A stretch of DNA of 64,000 nt from Ianthella basta (GCA_964019415.1 OZ025877.1:3613039-3677038), one strand, 5' to 3'; shown: positions 36,532 to 57,673, numbered from the stretch's first letter. Program-made: numbers and translations. Notes: generated from the letters alone by a model not told the origin.

Positions 36532-39500
36532 CATTCGGCTCCTTGAGAAATTGTACTTGCCTAGGCCACAGCACAATCTTCACCCGCATTGAAGTGCTAC
36601 TATAAAGCACGGGCTGAATTTTATAGCCCCTCTCATTCGATCCTGTGTGCATATTAAATAGCTAAATTGATTTAGATCATATCTGATGCCCCTCAAGTGC
36701 CTACAAAGTAGTTGCAATCCACTGCATGCATTCGCGTGTCATGAAGCACATGTCAAGCATATCGTTACTTTCAACAATAATGAAAGGTTGAAATCACAGG
36801 TACACAAAATTCATAACAGCGCTAGCATAACAGCAAACAACGAATACAAGTTCATGCAAGTAACTACTAAGTCAAGACGGACACACCATAGACATATACA
36901 ACTCAGCTGTCATAGTGTTGATATCAAGCATACTCAACATATGTTTGCAGTTTCAACATTCATGGGAGGGGTAAGGCAGGAATGCACTAGCATTCCAACC
37001 TCTACATTCCTATGCCTAGCCTGCATTGTCATACTAGGGAAGCAGAAGGGGCGGAGTGGGGTCGGGACTGTAGCACCCCTTCCATGCCCCTGAATGCCAT
37101 ACCTAACACTACCATGAACTTAGCCTGAAACAAACCAGCTGTAATTGGAGATATTGCACACAAGTCCCAGCAGTGAGGATTAACTGTGCGGTAATTATTA
37201 GGGAGATATATATTATGTGATGCACTATATTGGTTGCACAGTAGCTTCAGTTTCAATATGAAAGGGCTCTATCATGCAGCTCTGTACCAGACAATTCCTG
37301 GCACAAGGAAGGGTGTGTCTTGAGAATAAGTTTATGTGTATTATATGATTGCCCGATTTCAGTTTCAATAGATAAGGGATGGATCCTTGGGGCATGGATA
37401 TTTGCAAGGTGGGCAGCCATACACATGCATGTACTACTCCCATAACTCCTCTGCAAAGCTGCAGCTGAACATGTATAATGTGATAGTGGTATATAGCTAT
37501 AACAGCTATAATAACAGCTATATATAACAGCTATATATATAACAGCTCTATATTTTAAGAACAACTATTTATATTCTATTAATTTCTCTTGCAATGCAAT
37601 TCTTTTTGCATAGCTAAAGCATCTTCCACAGCTACGTACACAGCAATTGCTAGTGCGAATTTTCTCTGCCAGCTTGCTATAGTTATATATGTTATGCGTA
37701 TGTTTATGCATATTTTTTAGTTCCATAAGGGACAGGGATTTGGATATCAACACATGTATGCTTGGAATTCTGCAGGGGAGGCAGATACAATTACACCCAT
37801 GCACTCATTAGTGTGAAGCCCCGCAGTACCTGTGTGATGATCATGAGGCCCTCCATGTTCAATCCATCGACATGCATGCATTCAGCTCACTGATACTTGA
37901 GAAGCTTTTGTAAGCTTGCAAATGGGATAGTATCATTTTCCAGGCAGTGCTTCGCACGGCCTCACACTGAAGCAGTGCCCAACACTGCAGACTGCATGTG
38001 CTGGGTGGTGATTCACATGTCCACATATATACACATGGATAATACGTACATGTGTAGTAAGTATGCTCTGCACTGTATGCTTGACTTGTAGAGCAAGGCA
38101 TCACAAAGAGTATAATAGATAAGATGCAACTCTCTGATGAACAAACGGCTCACAAATCCTTGGTTCAGTGCTGGCCACACACATAATATACCCTGCAACA
38201 TCCCCAATGATGAACTCAAGTATATAGTCATATACATGTACACCCTACACATGTGCACACTGGGTACACACACAGAGTGGCATTAGGCATGTGTTACGTA
38301 AAGAGCAATGTGGAAAATGCAACTGCATGTTATTTCTGTATAGCTAATTGACTGCTACAAAATTTTTAATGTCATTCATCAATTAATGCATGCGCATGCA
38401 GTGTTTCTGATCTGCCCCACAACTCTGAGACATCATAAAATTATGTTCATGTGCAGATATCCATGGTCATTTGAGAGCAGGTATATCTAGCAACCACATC
38501 AGAACATGTACAAAAGAAGTTTGTGTGTCAGCAGAAAATGTACATTTTTCAGGTGCTTCCAATTGCATGGGGTCCAACCTCCCTCACAATCATGTTTTAA
38601 CTGCGGAGAAAGCTCCTCTGTGTGACCTTTCTGACTAGACTGCAAAGCGGAGCTGCTTGTAGCAGTAGCATTGAAATGGGCAATGGAATATCCTCACAAT
38701 CAATATCGTTGGTGAATTCCTCCGAGAGGTTGAGGTCAAAGGCTACAGCTTTGTGAGTGACGGAGCAGTCTGTTCTAGCTATAGCTAGCTGGCTACCCTT
38801 GTATATCTATTAAGCTATAAAGGCATGTGCCTACACTTATGACAGTAGATGATGTATATCAAGCCTGCCAGTGCAGCACAGCTGGGAGGGTAGAACAGGA
38901 TGGTGCAAGTGTCGTGTGTCAGCACACACGGCTATGGAAACTTGGGTTGTATAATATTAATACCTCATTCACTTTAATTAAGAACGTACAGCACACCCCA
39001 TCTGGACCCTGCAGAAAGAGCCTGCTAGGATTGGTTGGCTGTCGCATACAAGCTCTCAAGTGATCAAGACTGTACATGTCTACCTTAGCTATTTCAGAGC
39101 TGGAGTGGGTTTTAATTGTCATCACTGCATAGTCTCGCATAGCCCGATCGCTGTCTGGGGAAGCAGTCGGGCTACGCGAAACTAATCACTCCATCATACT
39201 TTGGTGCATGTGATACCTTGAGTGTGTGCTGCAGGGAGTGGGTTAATTGTCTACTTTAGGGTGTGTGGGACTGAATTACATATTAGGAACATGGCATAGT
39301 TTTGTGCATGGCCCTACATTAGCTGTTAATCTCATGCTATATAATATTATGGTGTTTGGGCATGGATATTCAAACATATGATCTGCGCATGCTGGCATGT
39401 GATCATGATGGATATATGTCCCTTTGGTAGCCGACTCTCACCGCTCTGCCATATAGTTAGGCCTTTGGTGGTGTTGTACCAGATTGATTACATGCAGTTA

Positions 39501-40633
39501 CCTTGTATCCTCTCCTCATCCAGGGAGGGTGCTGTCTATAATGGCAATATATTATTATCATTCTGAAGAGGGTGTTCATCTCCCACAGTAGGGGAGCTGC
39601 AGTTTGAAGTTTCATCCATTCATGGAAACAGCAAAATGTAGTTTAGACCTTGACTTAATAATTGCTTTGTCTAGAATTTACATAATTATGCTAAGTTTGA
39701 TTTGCTGGTCAAGTGACTTCAGCCAACAGTGACAGCAGTGCCCTGTATATTTATATGCAGGTTATGCTCACCACACTAGTGAAGCTAGGGGTGGGGATAG
39801 TACAGCTGTTCTTTACACTGAGCCTGATTGATGGGCTAGAACTTCAAACTATTGAATCAATGGAGCCAATTGTCTATTTCCCTTTATAGTCACTCAATAA
39901 TGATTGAACAACCACATACAGGGTTGCAGTGCATGATGTCTACATATAGCTATAAATAATATAGCAATTGATGTTAACTTGCAATTGCTGATACTGAAAC
40001 TGTTCAAATGCCATGCATGACATTGTGTGAGTAATATACATGTCCCTGTCACATTGTCCAGGTGCAGCTGTAGCAAAATATATAAAGGGCCTCCTGTCAG
40101 TGCCACATGCAATTGCTTGCATTTGTATATGATATAATACACTCAGGCGGCAGATGTCAATTCAAATGCAGTGTATCCCTATTATATGCTCCTGACCTAG
40201 CTATACTGAGAGGTACCCATTATAATGAGCTGGGTTAACCAATTAATATAATATCTCAGTTTGCATATAATAATATGCATGAATATATGTGTCACCACAG
40301 GGCAGAGCTGGCCTAAGGTGTGACCTTGATGAATGGAAGAAGGGCTGGAGTCAGCTTTAGAGAACATGCAACATTATGTTAGATGATTGAGGAATGAATA
40401 AGCAGATTAGCTATTATCGAAGCAGATTAATATTGCTGTTCTTGCTATAATGCATATCAATTTTAAGTATAATAATACAGTATAATTATGATACCTATGG
40501 TATATACAATTCATGGAACTACAAGGCTCTTGACATTATGCATGTGTACGTGAGCACATCTACTTAAGCTATAATTATTTTGCTACTTTCTTCTTTAGGT
40601 AATTGTAGGAATGCATGATGTTTTGTGACTAGG
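36532..40633. other. Intergenic DNA between LCAT-like A and B
   Basis: No intact gene. About 37950-38300 and 38830-39150 are diverged relatives of sequences upstream of the other copies (near 45100-46150, 47560-47660 and 59410-59510). The stretch 39200-40240 resembles the FUOM 3' end and its flank. So it is a mosaic of old segmental duplications plus unique AT-rich DNA. Confidence 0.55.
39523..39594 (+). pseudogene. Relic of the last FUOM exon
   Basis: After a CCAG, the sequence GGAGGGTGCTGTCTATAATG and onward follows FUOM exon 6 (33148-33205) with substitutions and insertions, through CATTCTGAAGA and down to a CACAGTAGG that matches the FUOM stop context. The downstream GTAGTTTAGACCTTGACTTA also matches the FUOM 3' flank. 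No other FUOM exons are seen nearby. It marks the edge of a segmental duplication that carried the FUOM 3' end with an LCAT-like gene. Confidence 0.75.
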
Positions 40634-43600
40634 CTAAATCACCAATACAGCCAGTAGCACCATTCCAATGACCAGGGTGGCAATGTTAGAAGGGCTGATA
40701 CCTCCAGATGGAGAAGTGGGATCCACAGGAGCCCCCACAACTTGTCCAATGGCAGCTAACACACTTGCATCACTAGCCATATCAAAGTGAGAGACTTCAA
40801 ATGTCCTCGAGGTAAAGTTTGCTGATTGATTCATCCAGCGCAAACAAATTTCAGAAATTCGTGCATTCACTGTAGTGTCTCCAAGACCATTGCGCACTGA
40901 TGTTGGCTCATTATTTGGAAATCCTTCAGCGGCATATATAAATGTCTCTGGAGTGTTATTTTTGCCAGGAAAGAGTCCATAGAAGCAGTGAGTTGGTACA
41001 TTTGGGGCTGGCCAACCGGAATTGATTCCCTTCGCATTGGTGTATTTTGTAAACCCTACTGCCATTTCAGCTCTCTGGAACAGGGCATCATACTGGGATG
41101 TCGTATAGGTGTCAGATCCCACCTGTGCAATGACCTGACTACCCAATGAATCTGAGGATGGTAGCAGCCAAAAGTTGCCTTGCATGGTGCGCTGTAGGTT
41201 TCTCAACTCTGTCCAAAGCCGTCTTGTAATGAAGAAATTCTCCCTTGGGTTATCCAAGCCAACGCCAGAGACAAGTGCCTCTATCATTACTGCTCCTCCA
41301 TCCCAAGCACCAGATAAAGGGATGTACGCATGTATATATTGGTCTTTCCATGCTTGGTCCACAACGTTGTTCAGGAAATACAGGGAGACTGGCCCTCCCA
41401 TACTGTGTACAACAATTGTAACCTTGGTCTGGTTGTTTTGTTCATACATCTGCTCAATTACTCCTTGCATTTGACTGTAAAAGCCTTGCCTTCTCAGATT
41501 ATCTGCAAAATAATTATAGTACGGAATAACAGCAAATGAATAGTATTATGATAATATAATAATAGTATGGTATGAATAGTATTATGATATTTTCTAGTCT
41601 CAATCCATGTTTTGTAAAGGCTATATTATATAGCTGAACTTCACAAATGGTGGTCTGGCTGGGTGGTCTTAGTGCCGTCTTCCGCACATATAAACAACCA
41701 CGGCCATCCCTACATAGACAGCAATACGTACCGTGCTGTCTGATTATGCCATATTTAGACTGTATAGTGTTACTGTTATAGCTGGTGTCAGCCAGCATCA
41801 AATGCCAATTTCCAAAATGCAGTGCTAAGGAATTCGAAGTACCATAACTGCAGACTTGGTTGAGTCAAAGTCTGGCACCATTGAAGCCATCCAGATGAAA
41901 GCATGTGCAAATGGAGAGACATCATGCAACCTCTAGATGAAGTGGACAAGTGGCACTTTGACTCCATGAGCATTGATGCACTTGATCATGATGCCCTTTA
42001 GGCCCCATTGTACTTTCGTAATCCACAACATATTTATTATAGTATTGATCTAGTGGCCCATGACCTAGACCACACATGTTGAACATGGCTGTATGTTATT
42101 TTTCGTACACTTGTGGCTCATACATTGTACACTTACCAGTAGTAGATTCTCAGTACAATACATATATGGATACACCTACCTGCAGCAAATCTCCAGTCAT
42201 ATGGCATTGCTCTGATTGAGTAGTCCCTGATGTACCCTCGTGCCACAAAGTAATCCACCATGTCCTTAGCATAACTGACCAAATCCAAGGAATCCAAGTG
42301 TTCCACTTTCCCAATGTCTGTTCCAGCAGCTCCAGGAATCTTTGTGGCCACTCCGCATCTAGGACTGTAGTTATTTCCACCTTCATACTGCAGGCTGCAA
42401 TGATAATGGCAATCGGTTGAAGAGGAAGCTAGTAAACCTATTATGTAGAATTATAGTTCTACTACGAAGTGGGCTTCCTGGCTGGCAGCTTGTCATTGTA
42501 ATGACTACTCCTTCGATTACAACCCACTGATTTATAAGAATAACATAACTTTCGGTACTATATCCTGAAACGCTGCAGATAGCATTTGATAACCATTCAT
42601 GACAGTGCTAATAGGAACTGGTCGTCCTCGATAGACGTCCAGAGTTAGATGTAAAGCAACATCGCGATCTTGCTAGCAACTGTTTCGATAGCGGATGATG
42701 TCTGTAGAGCCCTGAATGTTCTCTGCAACTGATTGAAGCCGTTTTCTAACTTTAATTCTCCACAGGCTAAATAAGGTCTCCCAGGCTAAATAAGACTCCA
42801 AATCCGAATCCAAATCCAAATTCCTTAATACGTGGCATTTCGGTATATCATCATGGTGCTGCAGTTTCTATTGGCAGCCATTAAGTAAATACTACCGTAG
42901 CCATTTTTCAAATTTTGAAAAATGGCTACGGTAGTGTTTACTTTTGAAAGGACAGGCCTGGAGACAGACACTAGGAACCATGGGGAAGCATGCACATCGG
43001 TCAATTGCTGGAAGACTGCTCTTCAATTCTGTGCAGAGTTACCTTTTCATTTCACTTGGACTCGCTACACAAATATTGATTGGTTATGGTCTGATGACAT
43101 CATATATAATTGGGGTAACAAATGATGTCACCTAGCATCTGATGATGTCATATATAGACTAGGTAACAATGATGTCACCTAGCATCTGTCAAAGGGACAA
43201 GAAGGCAGCAACAGAGCAGAGAAGAACCTAGGCCTTGGTGACATCATTTGTACATTTCTAATTTGTGATGTCATCAGTTGCTAGTCCATCAGTGTAGCTA
43301 TACCTAATACTATCAAAATTATTGCAAAGTCCGAACCAGTTACATGCAAGGATTATTGCTATTATAGCAAGTATACCTATAGATTGTGATTAGCAACAGT
43401 ATTGCTGAAACTGCAGTCATGCAAACATGGTATAGCTACCATCACAACGTATTGCATACTTACGTTAGGGCATATTCCAAGCAGCTGATGCCCAGATCAC
43501 CCTCAACGATTTTCACTTCGTTAACCCACATGAGCTCAAAGTCCTCTGAATCGCACAATATGCCTTCGGGAGATCCCTGAACCCTTGCTTCAATCTGAGA

Positions 43601-44208
43601 CCCAGTCAAGCCAGGGACTGTATAAGGAGATCAGGAGGTAGCTATGTCAATGAGCTGGCGTTTGAGGAGCCGGCCCGGAATAGGTAGTAACTAGCATGCA
43701 AGATAGACGCGCAGTGCTTTTGTCATGCATTTCAGTGCTTTTGCCAATTCGAGCCTGTCTACCTCACGCTGCAAGTAGAACAAAGCACCCTGCAGACACT
43801 GATGAACGATCCAACGACGCTGGGATTTCAGTCTTTGAATCATTAACTAGCTAGGGTCGCACGTAGGCTAGCACTAGCTAGCTACCCGCTGTGAACGGTA
43901 CGCACGCGTTCGCCAAACTGTGGAACGCCTCGAACTCTTGCAAATTCCCCGAGCGGAGCTCCAATGCTCTGAACGAAGACAGAGTCGAGTAGCTATGTAG
44001 CACCGGCTTAGAAATACGTACATGCAATCACGTAGCTATATAGCTATACGTGCAATCACGCAACAATGGCCTTAATTGCCACTGTATTTCACGTACCGAA
44101 CAGAATTGGAGACAGTTGATTCGAACAGTCTGTACCAAAAACAGCGCTGACACAGCTCATCCAAAGAATACTCCAGACCTCAAGTGGCACTCTGAACGGC
44201 TTAGCCAT
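40634..44208 (-). CDS. LCAT/PLA2G15-like lipase or acyltransferase, copy B
   Basis: Four exons (44208-44097, 43617-43464, 42394-42180, 41502-40634) with lengths identical to copy A (112, 154, 215 and 869 nt) give 449 aa. Signal peptide, VPGLTGSQIEARV, PYDWRFA, VHSMGG nucleophile, GLGDTTVN and EVSHFDM are all present, and the C-terminal hydrophobic tail ends VLLAVLVI. Very close to copy A, with scattered substitutions. No defect seen. Predicted secreted or anchored at the membrane. Confidence 0.88.
42883..42942. repeat. Near-perfect 60-bp palindrome in LCAT-like B intron 2
   Basis: Two arms of about 30 bp meet at AAATTTT. The left arm carries CTACCGTAGCCATTTTTC and the right arm its near-exact inverse GAAAAATGGCTACGGTAG. 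It could form a strong hairpin or cruciform. Probably the footprint of a small fold-back element. Confidence 0.85.
43082..43187. repeat. Tandem duplication carrying TGATGTCA-type motifs
   Basis: Two consecutive units of about 52-55 bp, each reading GATGACATCATATATA or GATGATGTCATATATA, then GGTAACAA, then ATGATGTCACCTAGCATCTG. The repeated TGACATCA/TGATGTCA words resemble CRE/AP-1-like half-sites. Located in intron 2 of copy B. Confidence 0.6.
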
Positions 44209-46143
44209 CGCTCTGCTCTTTGTGAAATGCTTCTATATACACGGCATACAACGCTCAGTCTTCACCCAAAGTTGGCGCTCCCAAGGTACAAATGAAGAGA
44301 GTCTAGTTTATACCTTGTGTTCTTGCGTGCATAGTTACAGCTGTAATTCCCCCAAGCCCATATATAGATGTGTGGTTGCAACTAGGCCATAGTGATGACG
44401 TCAAACATGGTTTCACTTAGATATAATAGTATTCATTGACGGTCCCCACTCATCCCTGCGAATTGTAAGATAAAACACGGAAAAACTTCTATCAACAGAA
44501 TTTTTACAGCTTCACACAACATTAGAAATCCTAGTCAGACTATAAATAGTAGTACATCAGCAAGTGCCATGTATGTGTGATCATGGCATATATAAATGGT
44601 TGAAAAAATAGTCCACAAATTCTTTATAATTATTTGTTTAAGTTATTTGGCCTAGCTGGGAGTGAACCGTTTATCTTGCTCTATATAGCACTGTACACAG
44701 CATTGTCCTCCCATCTTTAACTATGCAGCTATGTAGACAAATGCAACAATCATTCACTTCCTTCACAGCCATTCACACTCCATGCATGACCATTAACTCC
44801 TTCTACAAGGATGAGCATGTGAAGTTATGTGATAGCCAACAGCATTAGCCATAGCCAATTTTATATAAGGTTCGCTGTCAGCTAGCTATAGTTATAGCTA
44901 TATATAGGGGGCAGGTATTTGGATTTGAACATATGGAATCCTTAGCAGTCATGCGGGGGAGGCAATTATAAACACGCACACACTGATTATAGGGTGAAGC
45001 CCCACAGTACCTGTGTGTGAGGCCCTGCATATTGAATCCATAGGCATGCAATTCAGATTGTGATCACTGACACCTATGTCCATGCAGTGCAATGCTGCAT
45101 ATGCATGGCCTCACTCTGGTGAAGCAGTACTCACAACTGCACTGCATGGGGTTGCACTATATATGTATAAGCTGCTGCCTCAGTTTGCCAGAGTCCAGAG
45201 GTCATTGCAGTGGGTCTCAATTGCATTGCCCCACTGCACGTGGAGGTATGCAATTGCTTACATGCATGTTGCATGAGCTATACCGGAGTAGGTTGGACAT
45301 ACAATGAGTATGCTATGACATTGTACCTATGCACACACACATGGTGTGGCAGTACCTCTCTTTTGCACATGTAATGGGTCATCTAACACGACATATGTAG
45401 TGTGAAAGAGCCAGACGACCAGTTGTGTTTTTGTACTTTACTGTTTTTGTGGACAGGGCCTTCTCCTCTCTGCCAAGGGTGTGTGTACAAAGCATCTCTA
45501 TCATTTATAACCCCTATTGTTCTTGCGTGCATGGCTACAGTTAAATTGAATTGGAATGCTGTGATCCCCCCAATGATGACGTCAAACGTGTTTCACTATA
45601 ATAGTATTCATGGAAGGTCCCAATCACTGGTGTACATTGCAAGGTAAACCACGTACACTTCCATAAACACAATTCGTACAGCTCTCCCACAATCAGGCTA
45701 TATACAGTAGTGCATTAGCAAGTGACATCTATATATGGTTCAAAGAAGAGTCCACAGTTCCCAACATATATAACACACCATAAGTCATAACATCTGAAAC
45801 AGCAACTGAACAACTCAGAATCAGATAAGGCTTAAGACAGAACAGGCAACTATACATGATCAAGTGTACTATTGTAGAGATTGCACTCATGTCTTGTCAG
45901 TGAGGACTATATAACTTTGCTTGGATAATGAACTGAGTTTGGAAGATGAATGCAATGTTGCATCAGACATGCATAGAACTGTGTGTTGGATAATGTTGTG
46001 TGTGATGGATGCACATAGATTCTCACATGTCCACATAAGCCATAATAGTGAGAATGATCTGGTGTACATGCTTGGCAGCTGGAGCAATGTGTCACAAAGA
46101 GAATATAATGTTGCTTTCTTATGAGCAAATGGCTCACCTTGAT

Positions 46144-46146
46144 CCA

Positions 46147-46198
<52 letters not shown>
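46144..46198. repeat. (CA)n microsatellite
   Basis: About 27 CA units. The paralogous site at 58432-58453 has only about 11 units, so the tract has changed length since the segmental duplication. Confidence 0.95.
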
Positions 46199-46204
<6 letters not shown>

Positions 46205-46499
46205 TAGTGTATCCTCATGCTTGTGATCACCGCAGATCTGAGATACCTAACTATTGTAAAGATGTTACTGGTCATTTGAGGGCAGCTATGTCACCACATC
46301 AGTACATACAGTATACAGAGAACTTTGTGTGTCAGCAGGAAATGTAAAAGTTTTCTTTCGCAACCACTCGTCCGGGGTCCATATTTGGGCAAGGCTTTAA
46401 AACTTCTGGAGAAAGGTCTTCTGTGTTACCTCTGTAATGTGGCCTTTACACTCTCTAAACAGGCCAGTTATCATAGCTAACTGGTTTACTGTATGAATT

Positions 46500-47469
46500 C
46501 AGGGCCGTCGGAGGCAATTTAGAAGTGGTAAGGCCATTGGGTGAAGGATAGAAAATGTCGTGAGCGAAGCGAGCGAAAAATTTTTTTAGCTACTTTTCAT
46601 TATCATACAGATAATGTTTGCTACGGATCTGTGCCTCAAGAATAGTGATGCCTTTGCTAGCCCAGCATGCACTCTCGATCAGTCAGTAAGTCGTTTTAAG
46701 AGGGTTACATAGATTTCACAATGATATCAGTAATATACAGCAAAAAGCAGCTAAATCATGTTTACTAAACGTTCAGCATTGCATGAAGCTAGATACGTGC
46801 CCATGCATAGGCTACACATACGTATATATAGCTAAATATTAGATACAATAGCTAGTCTTTGATTTAGCTAGCTAGCATTTCAAAGTTGCTAGCTATTATG
46901 CAAAATCCTCACCTGGTATACCAGCTCTCTTGGAAAGTTCGAGAAACGATCTTCTTCACACCGAATTGACGCTTAGGGTACTAAAAACCTGCGCGAGGCT
47001 GATGAGGCTTGTCACCTATTGTCGGCGTTTCTTAGGTCCACGTGCTTCAACGATGAGACCATTTTGAATTGTTACATCACCGTTAAGGGTATAGCGATTC
47101 GCTGACGTGTGGTGGTACAAGCCATGCTTCGTAGCGCCAGGTGATGTGGGTCGATTGCCTACGTACGCGCTGCTGGCCTCCATCTTTATTACGTTTTGAA
47201 TCGATTACGTAACAAAACATGGCGGAAGAAAGGAGCATGCTTGCAAATCGTGAAGTATTGGACCCTACTTGATATCTCCTGTTTCATTGCATCTGCTAAC
47301 AACCTAAGATCATTGCTTCTTTGTTTCCTCAACGGTTAGTTAAGGTAGGGTAGGGGTTATTTGGTTTAGTTGCTAAAAACACTGCTTTTGAAAATTAAAT
47401 AAACCTGCTAGCTGTTCAAAAAGTGGTACGGCCATGGCCGTACCGGCCGTACCGCCTCCGACGGCCCTG
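46500..47469. mobile_element. hAT-like non-autonomous element
   Basis: A 970-bp insertion bounded by perfect 16-bp inverted repeats, CAGGGCCGTCGGAGGC and GCCTCCGACGGCCCTG. The paralogous site near 59360 is empty (sequence runs on through GCGAATATGTCAG), which proves insertion or precise loss. Flanks share TGAAT, an imperfect remnant of a target duplication. The CAGGG terminus is hAT-like. No transposase frame is seen. Confidence 0.85.
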
Positions 47470-47680
47470 TGAATATGTCGGCATACATGGCTATGGCAAC
47501 TTAATTTGTAGTACAACCTTTTTACTGTAGAAATGTGCTACACTCCCACATCTGTGCCCCTGCAGGAAGAGCTCCCCAGGAGTGGTCGGCTGTTACACAC
47601 AATCCCTCAAGTGGTCAAGGATGTCTATCTTAGATAGCTCAGAACTGAAGCGGATATCATCGGCACTGCATCATATTCTG

Positions 47681-47681
47681 T

Positions 47682-47748
<67 letters not shown>
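47681..47748. repeat. (TG)n microsatellite
   Basis: About 34 TG units with one TATG interruption near the start. The matching tract in the duplicated block is 59528-59618. Confidence 0.95.
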
Positions 47749-47751
<3 letters not shown>

Positions 47752-48693
47752 GCATGTGTGTGTACATTGTGTACAGATAGAGTGTGCTTGATTAGACATG
47801 TGGAAGATAACATGCTGTGTGTTTGCTGATAGCACAAATCTCATTACTGCATTGCCTGCAGCATCAACTATTGCCCCTGTCATGATCATTTGTGCAGGCT
47901 CAAGTTGACACATTCATGAAGTTTGTTTGATGCAGAGCCTTGAGCTCTCATCAAACTTTCTGTCACTCTCGCACATGCACGAGGTGAAAGTGAAGTATAC
48001 ATATGAAGGAGAACCCCAGAAGCTATCAAAGAACACTTGCAAGCAAATTGAAGTCATGCATTGTAGCCATGCATGGTCATGTGTAATAATGTCGGAAGTG
48101 ACATACAATCATTTTCACAGCAATGAATGGCTTCAGAGTTCTTTACTATTTGCTATAGTGCTAGCACTGCACATGGTACATTGATGGTTATAACTATAAG
48201 TCCAATATTGTTTGTTTCAAAGGTAAATATTGTAGGGGATATTATATTATAAATTCAGCATTTCACTGCTAGCTAGCCACTGAGCCGTTACGGTAATAGA
48301 GTGATGGTGTCTAACTAATTCAAGCCATTTGCAATTTCTTTTCATGAGCAGCTGTTGAAACGAAATTAATACCCAGCCACTATATATTTGAATACGTTTT
48401 GGTGTGATGCAAGTATGTAGCTACATAGATGGAAAGAAAGTAACTTCAATATAGCCAGTACATTAACATACAGTTTGATATTATATTTGGTGTACACTAA
48501 ATTATACAGTCCTTTATAACTGTATGCATGCATATAAATTCTATGCAGGTTCTGAAACTAGCTACAATGAATGCTAAAGTTCCTAGTAACATGGTAGTCA
48601 GTTCCACTGTTAACAGATATCTCAAGTAATAATAATTGCAAATTAACACAATCGTGTGTATATCTTAGTAAATCTCCAGAATGGCAAGCATCA

Positions 48694-49172
48694 TCATTCC
48701 ACTGGCAACTTAGCAGAGGGCCTTTTTCTTTGAGATGGTAATGAATAGGAGTTCACAGGCACTCCCACAATTTGTCCAATATAGCTCCTAAAACACTTGC
48801 ATCCGTGACCATGTTACTGTGAGTGACTTCAAATGTCCTCGAAGTAAAGTTGGCAGACCGATTCATCCAGCGCAAACAGATTTCAGATATTTGCGCATTC
48901 ACTGAAGTGTCTCCAAGACCATTGAGCACTGATATTGGCTCTTTATCAGGAAATCCTTCAGCGGCATATATAAATGTCTCTGGAGTGTTATTTATGCCAG
49001 GAAAGAGTCCGTAGAAGCAGTGAGTTGATACATTTGGGGCCAGCCAACCAGAATTGATTCCTTTCACATTGGTGTATTTTGTGAAGCCTACTGCCATTTC
49101 AGCTCTCTGGAACAGGGCATCGTACTGGGATGTCGTATAGATTTCAGAACCCACCTGGGCAATGATCTGACT
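48694..49172 (-). pseudogene. Truncated LCAT-like gene fragment
   Basis: Matches the last half of exon 4 of the family: VGSEIYTTSQYDALFQRAEM, CFYGLFPG, GLGDTSVN, EICLRWMNRSANFTSRTFEV and THSNM are readable. Closest to copy D, sharing its 3' end. A 2-bp insertion shifts frame just before the end, giving a stop at 48753. Upstream of 49172 homology stops, so exons 1-3 and the nucleophile serine are absent and the remnant cannot encode an enzyme. It forms the edge of the segmental duplication shared with copy D. Confidence 0.88.
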
Positions 49173-50141
49173 ATATTCATGTTGCTGTCTAAGATAATAT
49201 ATGCAAGAAAATGTCAAGGTCATCATCATTATCTGTGGGACAAGCATATTCACTTAGAAGTATAAGGGTTGTCCTGAGTGGTATAATTATACAACCAATA
49301 TAGACAGCTGTTTTGTGCTACTAAATATAATCAGTTGTATTATTACAGCTGCAGCATACAAATTACCACCTTCATGCATCGATCCCATGCAACGTACAAA
49401 GACAGCACTTATATATGCACCCTACACGTGTGCACACTGGGTACAGACACACACAGAGTGGCATTAGGCATGTGTTACATATAGAGCAATGTGGACACAT
49501 GCAACTGCATGTCACTTCTGTATAGCTAATTGACTGCTCACAAATTTTTAGTCATCAGTGCAGTATCTGTGATCCCCAGCACAGCTCTGAGGTATCTTAT
49601 GTATACTATCAAATTTTGTATAATTATGATTATGCAGACATCCATGGTTAGTTGAGAGCAGGTATGCATGGAGCAACTACATTAGCCAATTATCCATTAT
49701 TATTGGTCAACCGGCAATTTAATATTACAGGTTGCATCAGGAGTGCAAAATGAGAAGAATGAAAGGGGAACCCCTTCCGTTTTTCTCATTATGCCCTCCT
49801 GGTTGCACAAATATGTTATTCCATATAGGGCAGAGCTAATGTGACCTTGATGAACAGAAGAAGGGCCACTTTAGAGAACATGCATGCAGCATTATGGAAC
49901 ATGACTGAGCAATGAATAAGCAGATTAACTTAGAAGTATAATTGTACTAGATTGCTGAGCTCAATTTTGCATTCCACTAGTACTACATACATACAGTAAT
50001 AATGCTACAGAATACAGTTCTTGGAACTACAGGGTTCAAGCCACATGACTATTCATGTGCACATCTACTATACATAAGCTACGTATGTTCTGCTACTTTT
50101 TTCTTTAAGAAATTGTAGGTAAGATGATATGTATAGCTAGG
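49173..50141. other. Intergenic DNA with an interspersed repeat
   Basis: Between the pseudogene and the 3' end of copy C. About 49185-49420 resembles 63635-63830: both carry AAATATCAAGGTCATT/AAATGTCAAGGTCATC, CACTTAGAAGTATA/CACTAAGAAGTATA and GACAGCTGTTTTG. A repeat of unknown class. The segment near 49430-49520 resembles 38250-38350. No gene. Confidence 0.55.

Positions 50142-57673
<7,532 letters not shown>

Larger units (their letters stand above)
44209..48693. other. Intergenic DNA upstream of LCAT-like B
   Basis: No gene supported. From about 45505 to 48693 it is closely similar to 57788-60543 and continues into the pseudogene at 48694. A more diverged third copy of the start (the TTCTTGCGTGCAT and GATGACGTCAAAC region) lies at 44321-44490. 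It carries a (CA)n tract, a (TG)n tract and a hAT-like insertion, listed separately. Confidence 0.6.
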
